Shown here: positions 42,397 to 51,119 of the stretch, one piece after another
Numbering within the stretch: position 1 is the first letter of the stretch
How the letters are laid out: every line of letters starts with the position of its first letter
NCBI RefSeq assembly: GCF_036032445.1
Contig: NZ_CP107932.1
Location: forward strand, 4,776,501-4,840,500
Direction of reading: 5' to 3'
From: Nocardia sp. NBC_00416
GTDB taxonomy: Bacteria; Actinomycetota; Actinomycetes; Mycobacteriales; Mycobacteriaceae
Length of the DNA stretch: 64,000 nucleotides
Notes under the pieces: model-generated
What the model was told of the DNA's origin: nothing
What the model saw: the letters and a program-made list of their open reading frames with translations, nothing else
Databases searched by the model: none
Made by a program: the position numbers and the translations under genes

Positions 42397-42942
42397 ATGG
42401 TTTCGGAGTCGCGACCGCGTATCGCCCCCGGCCGTATCCGCGAGCTGGGTCCGGTCAACTGGGCAGCCTGGCAGGTGCTCTCCCGAGCGTCCGGAACCGC
42501 CGACGCGCAACTGTTCAGCACCCTCGGCCGAGCCGGCCGGCTCTTCCGCGGCTGGCTGCACTACTCCGGAATGCTCATGCCGGGCGGGCGGTTACGCCGC
42601 CACGAGAGCGAACTGGTGATCCTGCGAGTCGCGCACCTGCGTGATTGCGCCTACGAGATGGATCACCACATCCGCCTAGGGCGCCGTGCCGGAGTCACCC
42701 CGGAGATCCTGGAGCGGGTTCGCGCAGGCGCCGACGCGGACGAATGGACCGATAAACACCGGGCGCTGCTCACCGCCGTCGACCAACTGGTCCGCACCCG
42801 CGATATCGACGACGCGACCTGGGATCATCTGTCCACCTACTACGATGACCGCCGCCTCATCGAAATCGTGCTATTGGTCAACCAGTACGAAGGACTGGCC
42901 GCCACCATCACCACATTGCGCATCCACCGCGACGAATTCTGA
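42397..42942 (+). CDS. Carboxymuconolactone decarboxylase-family protein
   Basis: The product has 181 residues. The CMD/AhpD core is visible: RRHESELVILRVAHLRDCAY, EMDHHIRLGRRAGVTPEILE, RVRAGADADEWTDKHRALLT, then LIEIVLLVNQYEGLAATI. The active-site pattern is Cys-x5-His (CAYEMDHH) rather than the CxxC of AhpD peroxidase partners. The function may be decarboxylase-like or a peroxidase auxiliary; this is not resolvable. ATG 42397 has GAAAGG about 9 nt upstream. It stands alone between the deacetylase gene and a convergent hypothetical gene. Confidence 0.85.
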   Translation: MVSESRPRIAPGRIRELGPVNWAAWQVLSRASGTADAQLFSTLGRAGRLFRGWLHYSGMLMPGGRLRRHESELVILRVAHLRDCAYEMDHHIRLGRRAGVTPEILERVRAGADADEWTDKHRALLTAVDQLVRTRDIDDATWDHLSTYYDDRRLIEIVLLVNQYEGLAATITTLRIHRDEF

Positions 42943-43061
42943 CCTGCCCCGACCGCCGGAGTCACGCGAGCTTCCGTTGTCGCCCGGTGACGCTGGTCCG
43001 ATCCGCGACGACATGCTGGTGAAGAGCGTCGACCGTTCCACTGCGGCCTTACGCGGCGCGG

Positions 43062-43538
43062 TCAGCGGCCGCCGATGAACACTGCCGCGGGCAAGAAGAT
43101 CTCGTGTCCGGAGTCGAAACGGATCGCGACACCCTCCGGACTCCACCGCGCGGACTCGAGTTCCGGGTCGCGGTTGCCGGTGATCTCGAAATGCACCGGA
43201 TGCCCGTACCCCAGTCCCGGATCGCGGCCCACCATGATCACATCCGGCAGGCGGCGGTGCAGCAGCCAGCTCTCCTGCCGCAGCAGACCGGCGTGATAGT
43301 TCGCGCCGTCGTATTCGATGCCGGCGGGCTGGGATTGCGTCCACACGACCCGGGTGCGCACCAGCTGGGTGTCCAGGAATACCGCGGTGAGCAGGATCGC
43401 GAACAACAACAGAGCCGCTGTCACGCCGAGTATCCAGCGCAGTCCGGGTATCCCCCGGCGTACGGGCGGCAAGGGGTCCGGGGTCACCGCCGGAATATAG
43501 CCCGGATGAGGGTCGCGCGTCCTGATAGATAGGGACAT
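43062..43538 (-). CDS. Hypothetical single-pass membrane protein
   Basis: The product has 158 residues. A proline-rich cytoplasmic start (DPHPGYIPAVTPDPLPPVRR) precedes one membrane helix (WILGVTAALLLFAILLTAVF, about residues 45-64). The outer domain of about 90 residues is predicted to be beta-rich, with EITGNRDPELESARWSPEGV and AIRFDSGHEIFLPAAVFIGG. I recognise no family. The start ATG 43538 lacks a clear Shine-Dalgarno. It is downstream of lpd on the same strand, but a strong terminator-like hairpin lies between them. Confidence 0.65.
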   Translation of the reverse strand: MSLSIRTRDPHPGYIPAVTPDPLPPVRRGIPGLRWILGVTAALLLFAILLTAVFLDTQLVRTRVVWTQSQPAGIEYDGANYHAGLLRQESWLLHRRLPDVIMVGRDPGLGYGHPVHFEITGNRDPELESARWSPEGVAIRFDSGHEIFLPAAVFIGGR

Positions 43539-43611
43539 ATCGGTGAAATCGGGCCAGGCCGTCGATATCGTGAACCAGATCCGTCGACACAGTTTTCCGC
43601 CGATACGAAGC

Positions 43612-43650
43612 GGCCCGGCGCCCGATGCAGGTCGCATCGGGCGCCGGGCC
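43612..43650 (-). terminator. Terminator downstream of lpd
   Basis: GGCCCGGCGCCCGATGC pairs perfectly with GCATCGGGCGCCGGGCC (17 bp) over a 5-nt loop (AGGTC). It lies 34 bp past the lpd stop. Confidence 0.8.
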
Positions 43651-43683
43651 GGATATCGCAGGTCCGGGAAAACCGGAATCTGG

Positions 43684-45087
43684 TCAGAAGTTGATCATGT
43701 GCCCGGCCAGCCCGTGGATGGCCTCCTGGAGCGCCTCGCTCAGGGTCGGGTGGGTGTGCACATTGCGGGCCAGCTCGTTGACCGTGAGATCCCACTTCTG
43801 CGCCAGCGTCAATTCGGGCAGCAGCTCGGAGACATCCGGGCCGATCAGATGCCCGCCGATCAGTTCGCCGTACTTGTTGTCGGAGATCAGCTTCACGAAA
43901 CCGGTCGCGTCGCCCAAGCCGTGCGCCTTGCCGTTGGCGGTGAACGGGAAGGTCGCGACCTTCACGTCGTAGCCCTCGTCGCGCGCCTGCTGCTCGGTGA
44001 GACCGAAGCTGGCGACCTGCGGCTGGCAGAAGGTGGCGCGCGGCATCATCCGGTAGTCGCCCAAGGGCAGAGTCTCCGCGCCGCCGATGGTTTCGGCCGC
44101 GACCACGCCCTGCGCCTCCGCGACGTGCGCGAGCTGCAGTTTCGCCGTGACGTCACCGATGGCGTAGATATGCGCGACATTGGTGCGCATATTGTCGTCG
44201 ATGGCGATGGCGCCGCGGTCGGTGAGCGCGACACCGGTGTTCTCCAGGCCGAAGCCCTCCACCCGGGGCGCGAAGCCGACGGCCTGCAGCACCTTGTCCA
44301 CGGTGACGGTCTCGACCGAGCCGGATTTGTTGTCCTTGATCGCGACGGTGACCTTGGAACCGTCGTCGTCGATGGACTGCACCGCGGCACCGGTGCTGAT
44401 GGTGATACCGAGCTTCTTGTACGCCTTGGTGATCTCCTTGGAGACATCGGCGTCCTCATTGGGCAGCGCCCGGTCCAGGAATTCCACGATCCGCACGTCC
44501 ACGCCGTAGTTGCGCAGCACGTATCCGAACTCCATACCGATGGCGCCGGCGCCGACGATGAGGATCGAGCCGGGCAGGTCGCGGGTGAGGATCTGCTCCT
44601 CGTAGGTGACCACGTTCTGGCTCAGCGAGGTACCCGGCAGCAGTTTGGTGTTCGTGCCGGTGGCGATGATGACGTTGTCGAAGGTGATCGACTCGGTGCC
44701 ACCACTGCTGAGCTCGACCGAGAGGGCGTTCGGGCCGGTGAACGAGCCCTTGCCGTCGTACTCGGTGATCTTGTTCTTCTTCATCAGGAAGTGGACGCCC
44801 TTGACGCGGCCGTCCGCCACCTTACGGCTCCGGTCGAACGCCGCTCCGAAGTCGAACGACGCCTCCCCGGTGATACCGAAGGTCTTGGCTTCCTTGGTGA
44901 AGATATGGGCCAGCTCCGCATTGCGCAGCAGGGCCTTGGACGGGATGCAGCCCACGTTCAGGCACACGCCACCCCAGTATTTCTGCTCGACGATCGCTGT
45001 TCGCAGGCCGAGTTGAGCGGCGCGGATCGCGGCGACGTAACCGCCGGGACCAGCACCGAGAACGACGACATCGTAGTGGGAAGTCAC
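43684..45087 (-). CDS. lpd: Dihydrolipoamide dehydrogenase
   Basis: This FAD enzyme (E3) reoxidises dihydrolipoamide in 2-oxoacid dehydrogenase complexes. In mycobacteria the orthologue also serves a peroxynitrite reductase system. The 467-residue product has VVVLGAGPGGYVAAIRAAQL, the redox disulfide GGVCLNVGCIPSKALLRNAE near residue 40, and the NAD loop LIVGAGAIGMEFGYVLRNYG. The active-site base is in AHVEAEGV-type and VHTHPTLSEALQEA segments, with the His-Glu pair in the latter. Start GTG 45087 places the FAD loop at the normal distance. Confidence 0.96.
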   Translation of the reverse strand: MTSHYDVVVLGAGPGGYVAAIRAAQLGLRTAIVEQKYWGGVCLNVGCIPSKALLRNAELAHIFTKEAKTFGITGEASFDFGAAFDRSRKVADGRVKGVHFLMKKNKITEYDGKGSFTGPNALSVELSSGGTESITFDNVIIATGTNTKLLPGTSLSQNVVTYEEQILTRDLPGSILIVGAGAIGMEFGYVLRNYGVDVRIVEFLDRALPNEDADVSKEITKAYKKLGITISTGAAVQSIDDDGSKVTVAIKDNKSGSVETVTVDKVLQAVGFAPRVEGFGLENTGVALTDRGAIAIDDNMRTNVAHIYAIGDVTAKLQLAHVAEAQGVVAAETIGGAETLPLGDYRMMPRATFCQPQVASFGLTEQQARDEGYDVKVATFPFTANGKAHGLGDATGFVKLISDNKYGELIGGHLIGPDVSELLPELTLAQKWDLTVNELARNVHTHPTLSEALQEAIHGLAGHMINF

Positions 45088-45133
45088 GGTGTCGAGCCTA
45101 GCTCTCCCCTGGTGGCCGGGCCCACCCCACCCG

Positions 45134-46456
45134 TCACCGCTGGTGAGCGGGATCACGGCCCGCCCGGACCGCACCGCCGACCACCTCCGGCCTGCCTTCG
45201 GCCGGCCGCGTGACCACCCGGACGATTCCGGCGAGCACCAGGATCGCCAGGGCGATCGCCACCGCCGCGAATCCGAATCCGCCGGCGGCGAGCGCGAGGC
45301 CCCCGATGATCATTCCGGCGGGCACGCCCGCCGCGTTCACGAAACCTTCGACCGAGCTGAAACCACCCAGCGCCCGGGTCGGCAACGCGACCTGGACCAG
45401 GGACTGCCAGATGATCCCGGCCACCGACACCGCCCACCCGGCGATCAGACAACCTGCGAACAGCACCGCGTAACCGGCGCTGCCGCGGGCATAGCCGGCG
45501 ATCGCCACCAGCTCCACGGCGACGGCGACGCCCAGCGAGAAGGACGTGAACCGCCATCCGGCCCGCGGCTGCCCGGCGGCCACCGATACCGACCCGGCCA
45601 GACCGGCCAGCGCCATACCGGTCGCCAGCGCGGCCCAGTACCCGCCTTCTCCGGTCCGCGCGACGGTCAGCGCCGGTCCCGCCACCGCCACCACACCGAT
45701 GGCCACGGATACGGCGAACCACAATCCCACCGACCATCCGAGCCAGGGCATTTCCGCCAATGTCGCGCGCACCGCGCCCCCGTTTCCGGCACGCCGGAAT
45801 GGTTCGCCGCCCGCCGGACTGTCCGCATCGGCCGGCCGGTCCCCGGCGCTGCGCCGGGCGTACATCAGGGCGAGCAGATTCATCGCGAAGGTCACCGAGT
45901 CGAATACCAGGATCCAGACGAACCCGGTCGTTTCCAGGAGCACCACCGCCAGCGCCGGGCCGGCCAGCACGCTCAGGTCGGCGACCATGGCGACGAGCGC
46001 GTTCGCGGTGCGCAGATCCGGCGCGGGCACCACCCGGGGGAGCGCGGTCTGCACGGCCGGCCCGTAGAAAGCGGTGGCCGCGCCGTAGATCCCGGCCGAG
46101 ACCGACATCGCGAGCAGAGAATCGCGGCCGGCGACGACCGAGAACAGCGCCAAACCACCCTGCGCGGCTATCCGCGCCGCATCGGACAGGATCATGACGG
46201 TGAACTGATCGCGCCGGCCCGCGGCGATGCCCGCGAGCGGGGTACAGGCGAAGCGCCCGGCCCACAACGCGATCAGGATGATCGTCAGCGAGGCGGCGGA
46301 GCCGAATGCCTGCACCGAATACACGGCGAAGGCCACCGGCACGATTCCGTCGGTCGCACCCGAACAGACCGCGCCCGCGAACATTCCGCGAAACGGCCGA
46401 TCACGTAGTGGGCGCAGCGAGCCGCCGAGGCGAACGCGGAGGGCGGCGGGGTCCAT
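45134..46456 (-). CDS. MFS transporter
   Basis: The 440-residue membrane protein has about 12 hydrophobic segments, for example SGATDGIVPVAFAVYSVQAF, LVAMVADLSVLAGPALAVVL and AGCLIAGWAVSVAGIIWQSL. The first loop carries LWAGRFACTPLAGIAAGRRDQ, a loosely conserved MFS loop 2-3 motif. The profile resembles DHA3-type exporters of macrolides or siderophores. The substrate is unknown. It runs in the same direction as lpd and starts 65 bp from the ZIP transporter stop. Confidence 0.85.
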   Translation of the reverse strand: MDPAALRVRLGGSLRPLRDRPFRGMFAGAVCSGATDGIVPVAFAVYSVQAFGSAASLTIILIALWAGRFACTPLAGIAAGRRDQFTVMILSDAARIAAQGGLALFSVVAGRDSLLAMSVSAGIYGAATAFYGPAVQTALPRVVPAPDLRTANALVAMVADLSVLAGPALAVVLLETTGFVWILVFDSVTFAMNLLALMYARRSAGDRPADADSPAGGEPFRRAGNGGAVRATLAEMPWLGWSVGLWFAVSVAIGVVAVAGPALTVARTGEGGYWAALATGMALAGLAGSVSVAAGQPRAGWRFTSFSLGVAVAVELVAIAGYARGSAGYAVLFAGCLIAGWAVSVAGIIWQSLVQVALPTRALGGFSSVEGFVNAAGVPAGMIIGGLALAAGGFGFAAVAIALAILVLAGIVRVVTRPAEGRPEVVGGAVRAGRDPAHQR

Positions 46457-46521
46457 ACCTTCGGCATCCTGCTCTCAACGGCGCGTTTTCGGAATCGAAT
46501 TTTCCGGTGTCGTAGCGGGAT

Positions 46522-47208
46522 TCACCCGAGTAAGAAGGCGACGATGAATCCAACGGCGGTCGCCATCCCCACCCACCAGCCGCCTTCCCGGTAGGCCTCG
46601 GGCATGAGGGAATCGGCGAGGACGGCGAGAGTGGCGCCACCGGCGAAAGCCTGGATGGCGCTGATGTGGGTCGCGGCGAGGTGATCGGAGAGCGCGTCTC
46701 CCGCGACGGTCACCACGACGAGCACCGCACCGGTGAGGAGCCATAGGGCGAATGCCTTACCGGTGGACACATCACGTTCCCGGTGCAGCAGCGCCGAACC
46801 GCCGATCGCCTCCGGCATATTGCCCGCGGCGATGGCGACCAGCAGCACCATGCCGCCGCCCGAACTCAGGGATACACCGAGCGCGGTGTTCTCCGGAACT
46901 CCGTCGAGCACGGTGCCGAGCATGAGGGCCCACCCCACCGCTGTCGCGCCTTCCCGCCGCTCCAGGATCCGGTTCGCCACCACGTACACGGCGGCGCCGA
47001 GAAAGAGCGCGAGGCCGGCGGTGAAAGCCCCCGCCTGGAGGAAGGCGGGTTCGAACAGTTCGTTGGACACCGCGGCGATCATGGTGCCCGAGCCGAATGC
47101 CATCAGCGAGGCGAGCAATGGTTTGGGCAATGTGGTGCGCAAACCGATCGCCGCACCGATCAGCAATGGAATTGCGGTACCCAGCCCATACAGCAGTGCG
47201 GTTCCCAT
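46522..47208 (-). CDS. ZIP-family metal transporter
   Basis: The product has 228 residues and about 8 membrane segments. ZIP helices IV and V are recognisable by DGVPENTALGVSLSSGGGMV and IAAGNMPEAIGGSALLHRER, the latter equivalent to the HNxPEG metal site with Asn-x-Pro-Glu kept. Substitution of the usual first histidine by aspartate (DGVPEN) suggests altered metal choice or a less typical ZIP. It would import divalent metals such as zinc or iron. The TetR gene at 47454 is divergent; they may be linked in regulation. Confidence 0.85.
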   Translation of the reverse strand: MGTALLYGLGTAIPLLIGAAIGLRTTLPKPLLASLMAFGSGTMIAAVSNELFEPAFLQAGAFTAGLALFLGAAVYVVANRILERREGATAVGWALMLGTVLDGVPENTALGVSLSSGGGMVLLVAIAAGNMPEAIGGSALLHRERDVSTGKAFALWLLTGAVLVVVTVAGDALSDHLAATHISAIQAFAGGATLAVLADSLMPEAYREGGWWVGMATAVGFIVAFLLG

Positions 47209-47267
47209 AAGGTGAACACTATGTGTTGCCGCGTTGTTGCAATGGTCGTGCGCGGCCGAAACAAATT

Positions 47268-47277
47268 ATTCTAGAAT
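47268..47277. promoter_or_regulatory. AT-rich palindrome between the ZIP and TetR genes
   Basis: ATTCTAGAAT is a perfect 10-bp palindrome in a locally AT-rich segment (47260-47295, including CCTCTAAAATAACG). It may be part of a regulator site or promoter in the divergent region. Confidence 0.35.
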
Positions 47278-47405
47278 CTCCCTCTAAAATAACGCGGACC
47301 AGCGCGGATCCAAGTATTGTCCGTTTTGGCGGCTTCAACGGCGACCCGGTTGCGGGTAGCCAACTTTCGGCAAACCCCCACCGCGCCGCCGGAATGCCAC
47401 GAAAG

Positions 47406-47436
47406 GCCCGATCGATGACGAGAAGATCGGGCTTTT
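47406..47436 (+). terminator. Hairpin with T-run just before the TetR start
   Basis: GCCCGATC pairs with GATCGGGC over an 11-nt loop and is followed by TTTT (47433-47436). It looks like a Rho-independent terminator, yet lies 17 nt upstream of the TetR ATG with no gene ending before it. An attenuator in the leader is one reading. Confidence 0.5.
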
Positions 47437-47453
47437 CGGTATTGTTCTGCGCG

Positions 47454-48086
47454 ATGTCACAGGAAGCGAATTCGGGACGAAGGTATGCCGGCCAGCCCGT
47501 AGAAGATCGGCAACGCGAACGGCGCGCGCGTTTTCTCGAATCCGGCCTGACGGTTTTTGCCCGAGACGGGTATGCCAATAGCTCGGTCGGCGCCATTTGC
47601 AAAGACGCGGGGTTGTCCTCGCGCCAGTTCTACGAGGAGTTCACCGGCCGCGAATCCTTACTTCTGGAACTCTTCGCTCTCATAGACCGGGAATCCCGGG
47701 CTGCGGTACTCACCTCGCTCGACGACAGCGCCGAGCAGAGCTCACTGGAACGGATCGACGCCGCGATCCGTGCCTATGTCCAATCCATCGGCACCGATAT
47801 GCGACGGGCTCGGGTCGTGCTCGTCGAAGTGGTCGGCGCCGGAACCAAAGTGGAGAAGATGCGCGGCGAATCGCGCCGCGCCTGGAGTTCGGTGCTGGCG
47901 CGGGCCGCCGAGGACGCCGCCCTACACGGCGAGATACCGTCCGGCGACTACGACCTGCGCATGCTCGCCATCATCGGCGCCGTCAACTACGTGGTGGACG
48001 GATGGAGCGGCGCACAGCCCCAGCAGGCGCTCGATGAGGTGATCCGGGTGCTGAGCAGGATCATCGTAGGGGCGATCCGGGCCTGA
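47454..48086 (+). CDS. TetR-family transcriptional regulator
   Basis: The product has 210 residues. The helix-turn-helix at about residues 20-65 reads ARFLESGLTVFARDGYANSS, VGAICKDAGLSSRQFYEEFT and GRESLLLELF. A helical ligand domain follows, with ARVVLVEVVGAGTKVEKMRG. It is divergent from the ZIP gene and 46 bp from the downstream hydrolase gene, either of which could be a target. ATG 47454 is the last start before the helix-turn-helix; further in-frame starts upstream would extend through the hairpin at 47406. Confidence 0.86.
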   Translation: MSQEANSGRRYAGQPVEDRQRERRARFLESGLTVFARDGYANSSVGAICKDAGLSSRQFYEEFTGRESLLLELFALIDRESRAAVLTSLDDSAEQSSLERIDAAIRAYVQSIGTDMRRARVVLVEVVGAGTKVEKMRGESRRAWSSVLARAAEDAALHGEIPSGDYDLRMLAIIGAVNYVVDGWSGAQPQQALDEVIRVLSRIIVGAIRA

Positions 48087-48132
48087 TCGCAGCAGCCGCC
48101 GGCCGCAGGGACCGGCGGCTAGCCTTGACCCG

Positions 48133-48993
48133 ATGGAGACCGTTCCGATCCAGATGCCGGACGGCAGTACCGTGCCGGTCCGGCTGCTACCCGCCGCCGG
48201 ACCGCACCGGCATCCGGTCACGCTGGACACACCCCGCCCGGTGCTGGTCCTGATACCCGGACTCGGTGTGCCCGGCGAGTACTACCTGTACTTCGCCCGG
48301 GAGCTCGCCCGGCGCGGTATCGACGTCGCGGTGGGCGAACTGCGCGGCAACGGCGACAGCCTGCCGAAACCGAGTTCGTCGAGCACCTACGGGTACCACG
48401 AACTCGCCGCCGTCGATTTCCCGGCGATATTCGAGGTGGTGCGCAACCGTTTCCCCGACAGCACCCCCTACCTGCTCGGACACAGTATGGGCGGGCATCT
48501 GTCGGCGCTCTACGCGGCACGGATCCGCGGCCGCCTCGCGGGACTGATCCTCGTCGCGTCCGGAACCCCCTACTATCGGGGCTTCCGCGGACTGCTCGGT
48601 CCCGGCCTGCTGGTCGGCACCGCCGCGGTCTCGCTGACCGCCGGCCTCGCCGGGGTCTGGCCCGGGGACAAACTCGGACCGAACGGTTTCGGCCGCCAGT
48701 CGAAGGTACTCATCACGGATTGGGCCCGGCTGGCCCGCACCGGCCGTTTCACCCCCGCCGACGCCGATATCGACTACGAGGAACGCCTGGCGCGGCTGAA
48801 ACTGCCGGTGCTGTCCATCACCATGTCCGGCGACGAACTGACCCCCCGCGCCGCGGCACGCCACCTGCTGGACAAACTTCAGGCAGCGGACACGACCACC
48901 TGGCACGAGCCCCGGCCGCTGGGGCACAACGGCTGGATCCAGGACCCGCACAGCGTGATCGACCGTATCGAGAAATGGCTACACGACCGGTAG
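48133..48993 (+). CDS. Alpha/beta hydrolase
   Basis: The product has 286 residues. Hydrolase motifs in order are VLVLIPGLGVPGEYYLYFAR, GELRGNGDS, the nucleophile elbow YLLGHSMGGHLSAL, aspartate in SITMSGDELTPRAA, and histidine in RPLGHNGWIQDP. The profile resembles esterase/lipase types that accept bulky esters. The substrate is unknown. It follows the TetR gene closely and could be its target. It is convergent with the prolyl oligopeptidase gene. Confidence 0.86.
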   Translation: METVPIQMPDGSTVPVRLLPAAGPHRHPVTLDTPRPVLVLIPGLGVPGEYYLYFARELARRGIDVAVGELRGNGDSLPKPSSSSTYGYHELAAVDFPAIFEVVRNRFPDSTPYLLGHSMGGHLSALYAARIRGRLAGLILVASGTPYYRGFRGLLGPGLLVGTAAVSLTAGLAGVWPGDKLGPNGFGRQSKVLITDWARLARTGRFTPADADIDYEERLARLKLPVLSITMSGDELTPRAAARHLLDKLQAADTTTWHEPRPLGHNGWIQDPHSVIDRIEKWLHDR

Positions 48994-49004
48994 CCGTCCA
49001 CCGG

Positions 49005-51077
49005 TCACTTCGATGTCCGGCCTTCGATGAGCATCTGGGTGAAGAACTCGTAGATGAGGGCCGCCTGGAACGCGGACTGCTTGTTATCGGCGGCGCCGCC
49101 GTGCCCGCCCTCGATGTTCTCGTGGTACCAGACCCGGTGCCCCTGGGCTTCCAGGGCCGCCGCCATTTTGCGGGCGTGACCGGGGTGCACGCGATCGTCG
49201 CGGGTGGACGTGGTGAGCAGAATCGGCGGATAGGTCGCCTCCGCGCCGGTTTCCAGCGCCTTCTGATAGGGCGAGTACCGACCGATGTAGTCCCACTCTT
49301 CGGGATTATCGGGGTCGCCGTATTCCGCGACCCAGGACGCGCCGGCCAGCAGCAGATGGTACCGGCGCATATCCAGCAGCGGGACCTGACAGACGATCGC
49401 GCCGAACAACTCCGGGTAGCGGGTGAGCATCACCCCCATCAGCAGCCCGCCGTTACTGCCGCCGAGCGCGCCGAGCTGAGGCGCGGTGGTGATCCCGCGG
49501 TCGACGAGATCCCGGGCGATCGACGAGAAATCCTCGTACACCTTGTACCGGTTGGCTTTCTGGACCGAGGTATGCCATTCGGGTCCGTATTCGCCGCCGC
49601 CGCGGATGTTGGCCATCACCCAGGTGCCGCCCTGGGACAGCCAGCCCATTCCGGAGGCGCCGCTGTAGCCGGGGGTACGGGAAACCTCGAAACCCCCGTA
49701 ACCGGACATCACCGTGGGCGCCGGCGCACCGCGATTGTCCCGATGCCGGATCACGAAATACGGGACCATGGTTCCGTCGTCGGACCGGGCGAAGAACTGT
49801 TCGGTCTCGATACCGGCCGCGTCGAAGAAGGCCGGTTCCTGTTTCCATTCGGTCACCGCCGCGCCCACCGAACCCGCCAGCAGTGTGGTGGGCGTGGTGA
49901 AACCACTGGTGAGCAGCATGAAATCGTCCCCACCTTCGAGCGGATCGAGATTCATGACGCTGGTGGTGGCCATGGCCGGGGTATCGGCGAGCGGTTCGGT
50001 CCGCCAACCCTGGGCGCCCGGGGTGAGAACGTACAGTTTGGTCTGCACATCCTCCAGGGTCACCAGCAGCAGATGGTTCTCGGTCCAGCCGTAGCCGTGC
50101 AGCGAGGTGTGCGCGTCGGGCTCGAAGAGGACTTCGAATTCCCTTTCACCCGCAAGGAATCCGGTGAAATTCGTGGCCAGCAGCGCGCCGGCGGTGTAGG
50201 TGCGCCCGCCGGTCTCCCACGGTGATTTCAGCCGGACCAGCAGCCATTCCTTGTACCAGGACTCACTCGCGTCCGACGGTGTTTCCAGATGGGTCCGCGA
50301 TCCGTCCGCACCGAGCAGGAACACCTCTTCGTTGAAGAAATCGGTGGCCTGGCCGATGTAGTGCCGCTCGTATCCGGGGGTCCGGTCATAACCCGCCGAC
50401 ACCGAGACATCGGTCACCGCGCCTTCGAATACCGTTTCCGCGGTATCGAGTTCGGTGCCCCGCAGCCAACGTTTGGCAATACGCGGATATCCGGACCCGG
50501 TGAGCGATCCCGGACCGAAATCCGTTCCGACATATACGGTATCGATATCGATCCAGCTGATTCGCGACTTCGCTTCCGGCAGGAAGTAGCCGCCGTCGGC
50601 GGGGTCGATGAATTCGCGCGATTCCAGATCGAATTCGCGCACGACCTTGGCGTCCGCGCCACCGCGCGACAGGCTGATCAGCGCTCGGGTCTGCGACGGG
50701 CGCAATACTCCGGCGCCGCCCCACACCCAGTTCTCGTCCTCGGCGGCGGCAACCGAGTCCAGGTCGATGAGTACATCCCAGTCCGGCTCGGGCTGCACGT
50801 ACTCGGCGAAGGTGGTGCGCCGCCACAGGCCGCGCGGATGCGCCGCGTCCCGCCAGAAGTTGTACAGCCATTGCCCGCGCCGCCCCGGAAACGCGATCTT
50901 GGCGTCGGTGTCGAGCATGTCCAGGATCCGCCGCTGCAACCCATCGAACCGGTCGGCGGCGGCGAACCGCTCGACGACCGTCTCGTTGTGCGCCCGGGCG
51001 AAGGCCAGCGGGCGCTCACCGCCGACCTCTTCGAGCCAGAGATAGGGATCGGTTCCGCTGTCCGGTGCGTCGCTCAT
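49005..51077 (-). CDS. Prolyl oligopeptidase (S9A family)
   Basis: The product has 690 residues, the usual size. An N-terminal beta-propeller region (about 60-400) follows the start TDPYLWLEEVGGERPLAFAR. The peptidase domain then shows PTVMSGYGGFEVSRTPGYSG, the catalytic serine in LGALGGSNGGLLMGVMLTRY, aspartate in TSTRDDRVHPGHARKMAA, and histidine in IEGGHGGAADNKQSAF. It hydrolyses proline-containing oligopeptides in the cytosol. It appears to be the counterpart of M. tuberculosis Rv0457c. No signal peptide is visible. Confidence 0.93.
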   Translation of the reverse strand: MSDAPDSGTDPYLWLEEVGGERPLAFARAHNETVVERFAAADRFDGLQRRILDMLDTDAKIAFPGRRGQWLYNFWRDAAHPRGLWRRTTFAEYVQPEPDWDVLIDLDSVAAAEDENWVWGGAGVLRPSQTRALISLSRGGADAKVVREFDLESREFIDPADGGYFLPEAKSRISWIDIDTVYVGTDFGPGSLTGSGYPRIAKRWLRGTELDTAETVFEGAVTDVSVSAGYDRTPGYERHYIGQATDFFNEEVFLLGADGSRTHLETPSDASESWYKEWLLVRLKSPWETGGRTYTAGALLATNFTGFLAGEREFEVLFEPDAHTSLHGYGWTENHLLLVTLEDVQTKLYVLTPGAQGWRTEPLADTPAMATTSVMNLDPLEGGDDFMLLTSGFTTPTTLLAGSVGAAVTEWKQEPAFFDAAGIETEQFFARSDDGTMVPYFVIRHRDNRGAPAPTVMSGYGGFEVSRTPGYSGASGMGWLSQGGTWVMANIRGGGEYGPEWHTSVQKANRYKVYEDFSSIARDLVDRGITTAPQLGALGGSNGGLLMGVMLTRYPELFGAIVCQVPLLDMRRYHLLLAGASWVAEYGDPDNPEEWDYIGRYSPYQKALETGAEATYPPILLTTSTRDDRVHPGHARKMAAALEAQGHRVWYHENIEGGHGGAADNKQSAFQAALIYEFFTQMLIEGRTSK

Positions 51078-51119
51078 CCGACCATTCTCACCCGGCGGGG
51101 CGAGAACGGGGGACGGTGG

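Noticed and set aside
43543..45213. A 556-codon plus-strand frame opposite lpd
   Set aside because: It is composed of Asp/Arg/Leu/Gly shadow sequence; the minus strand encodes an unmistakable dihydrolipoamide dehydrogenase.
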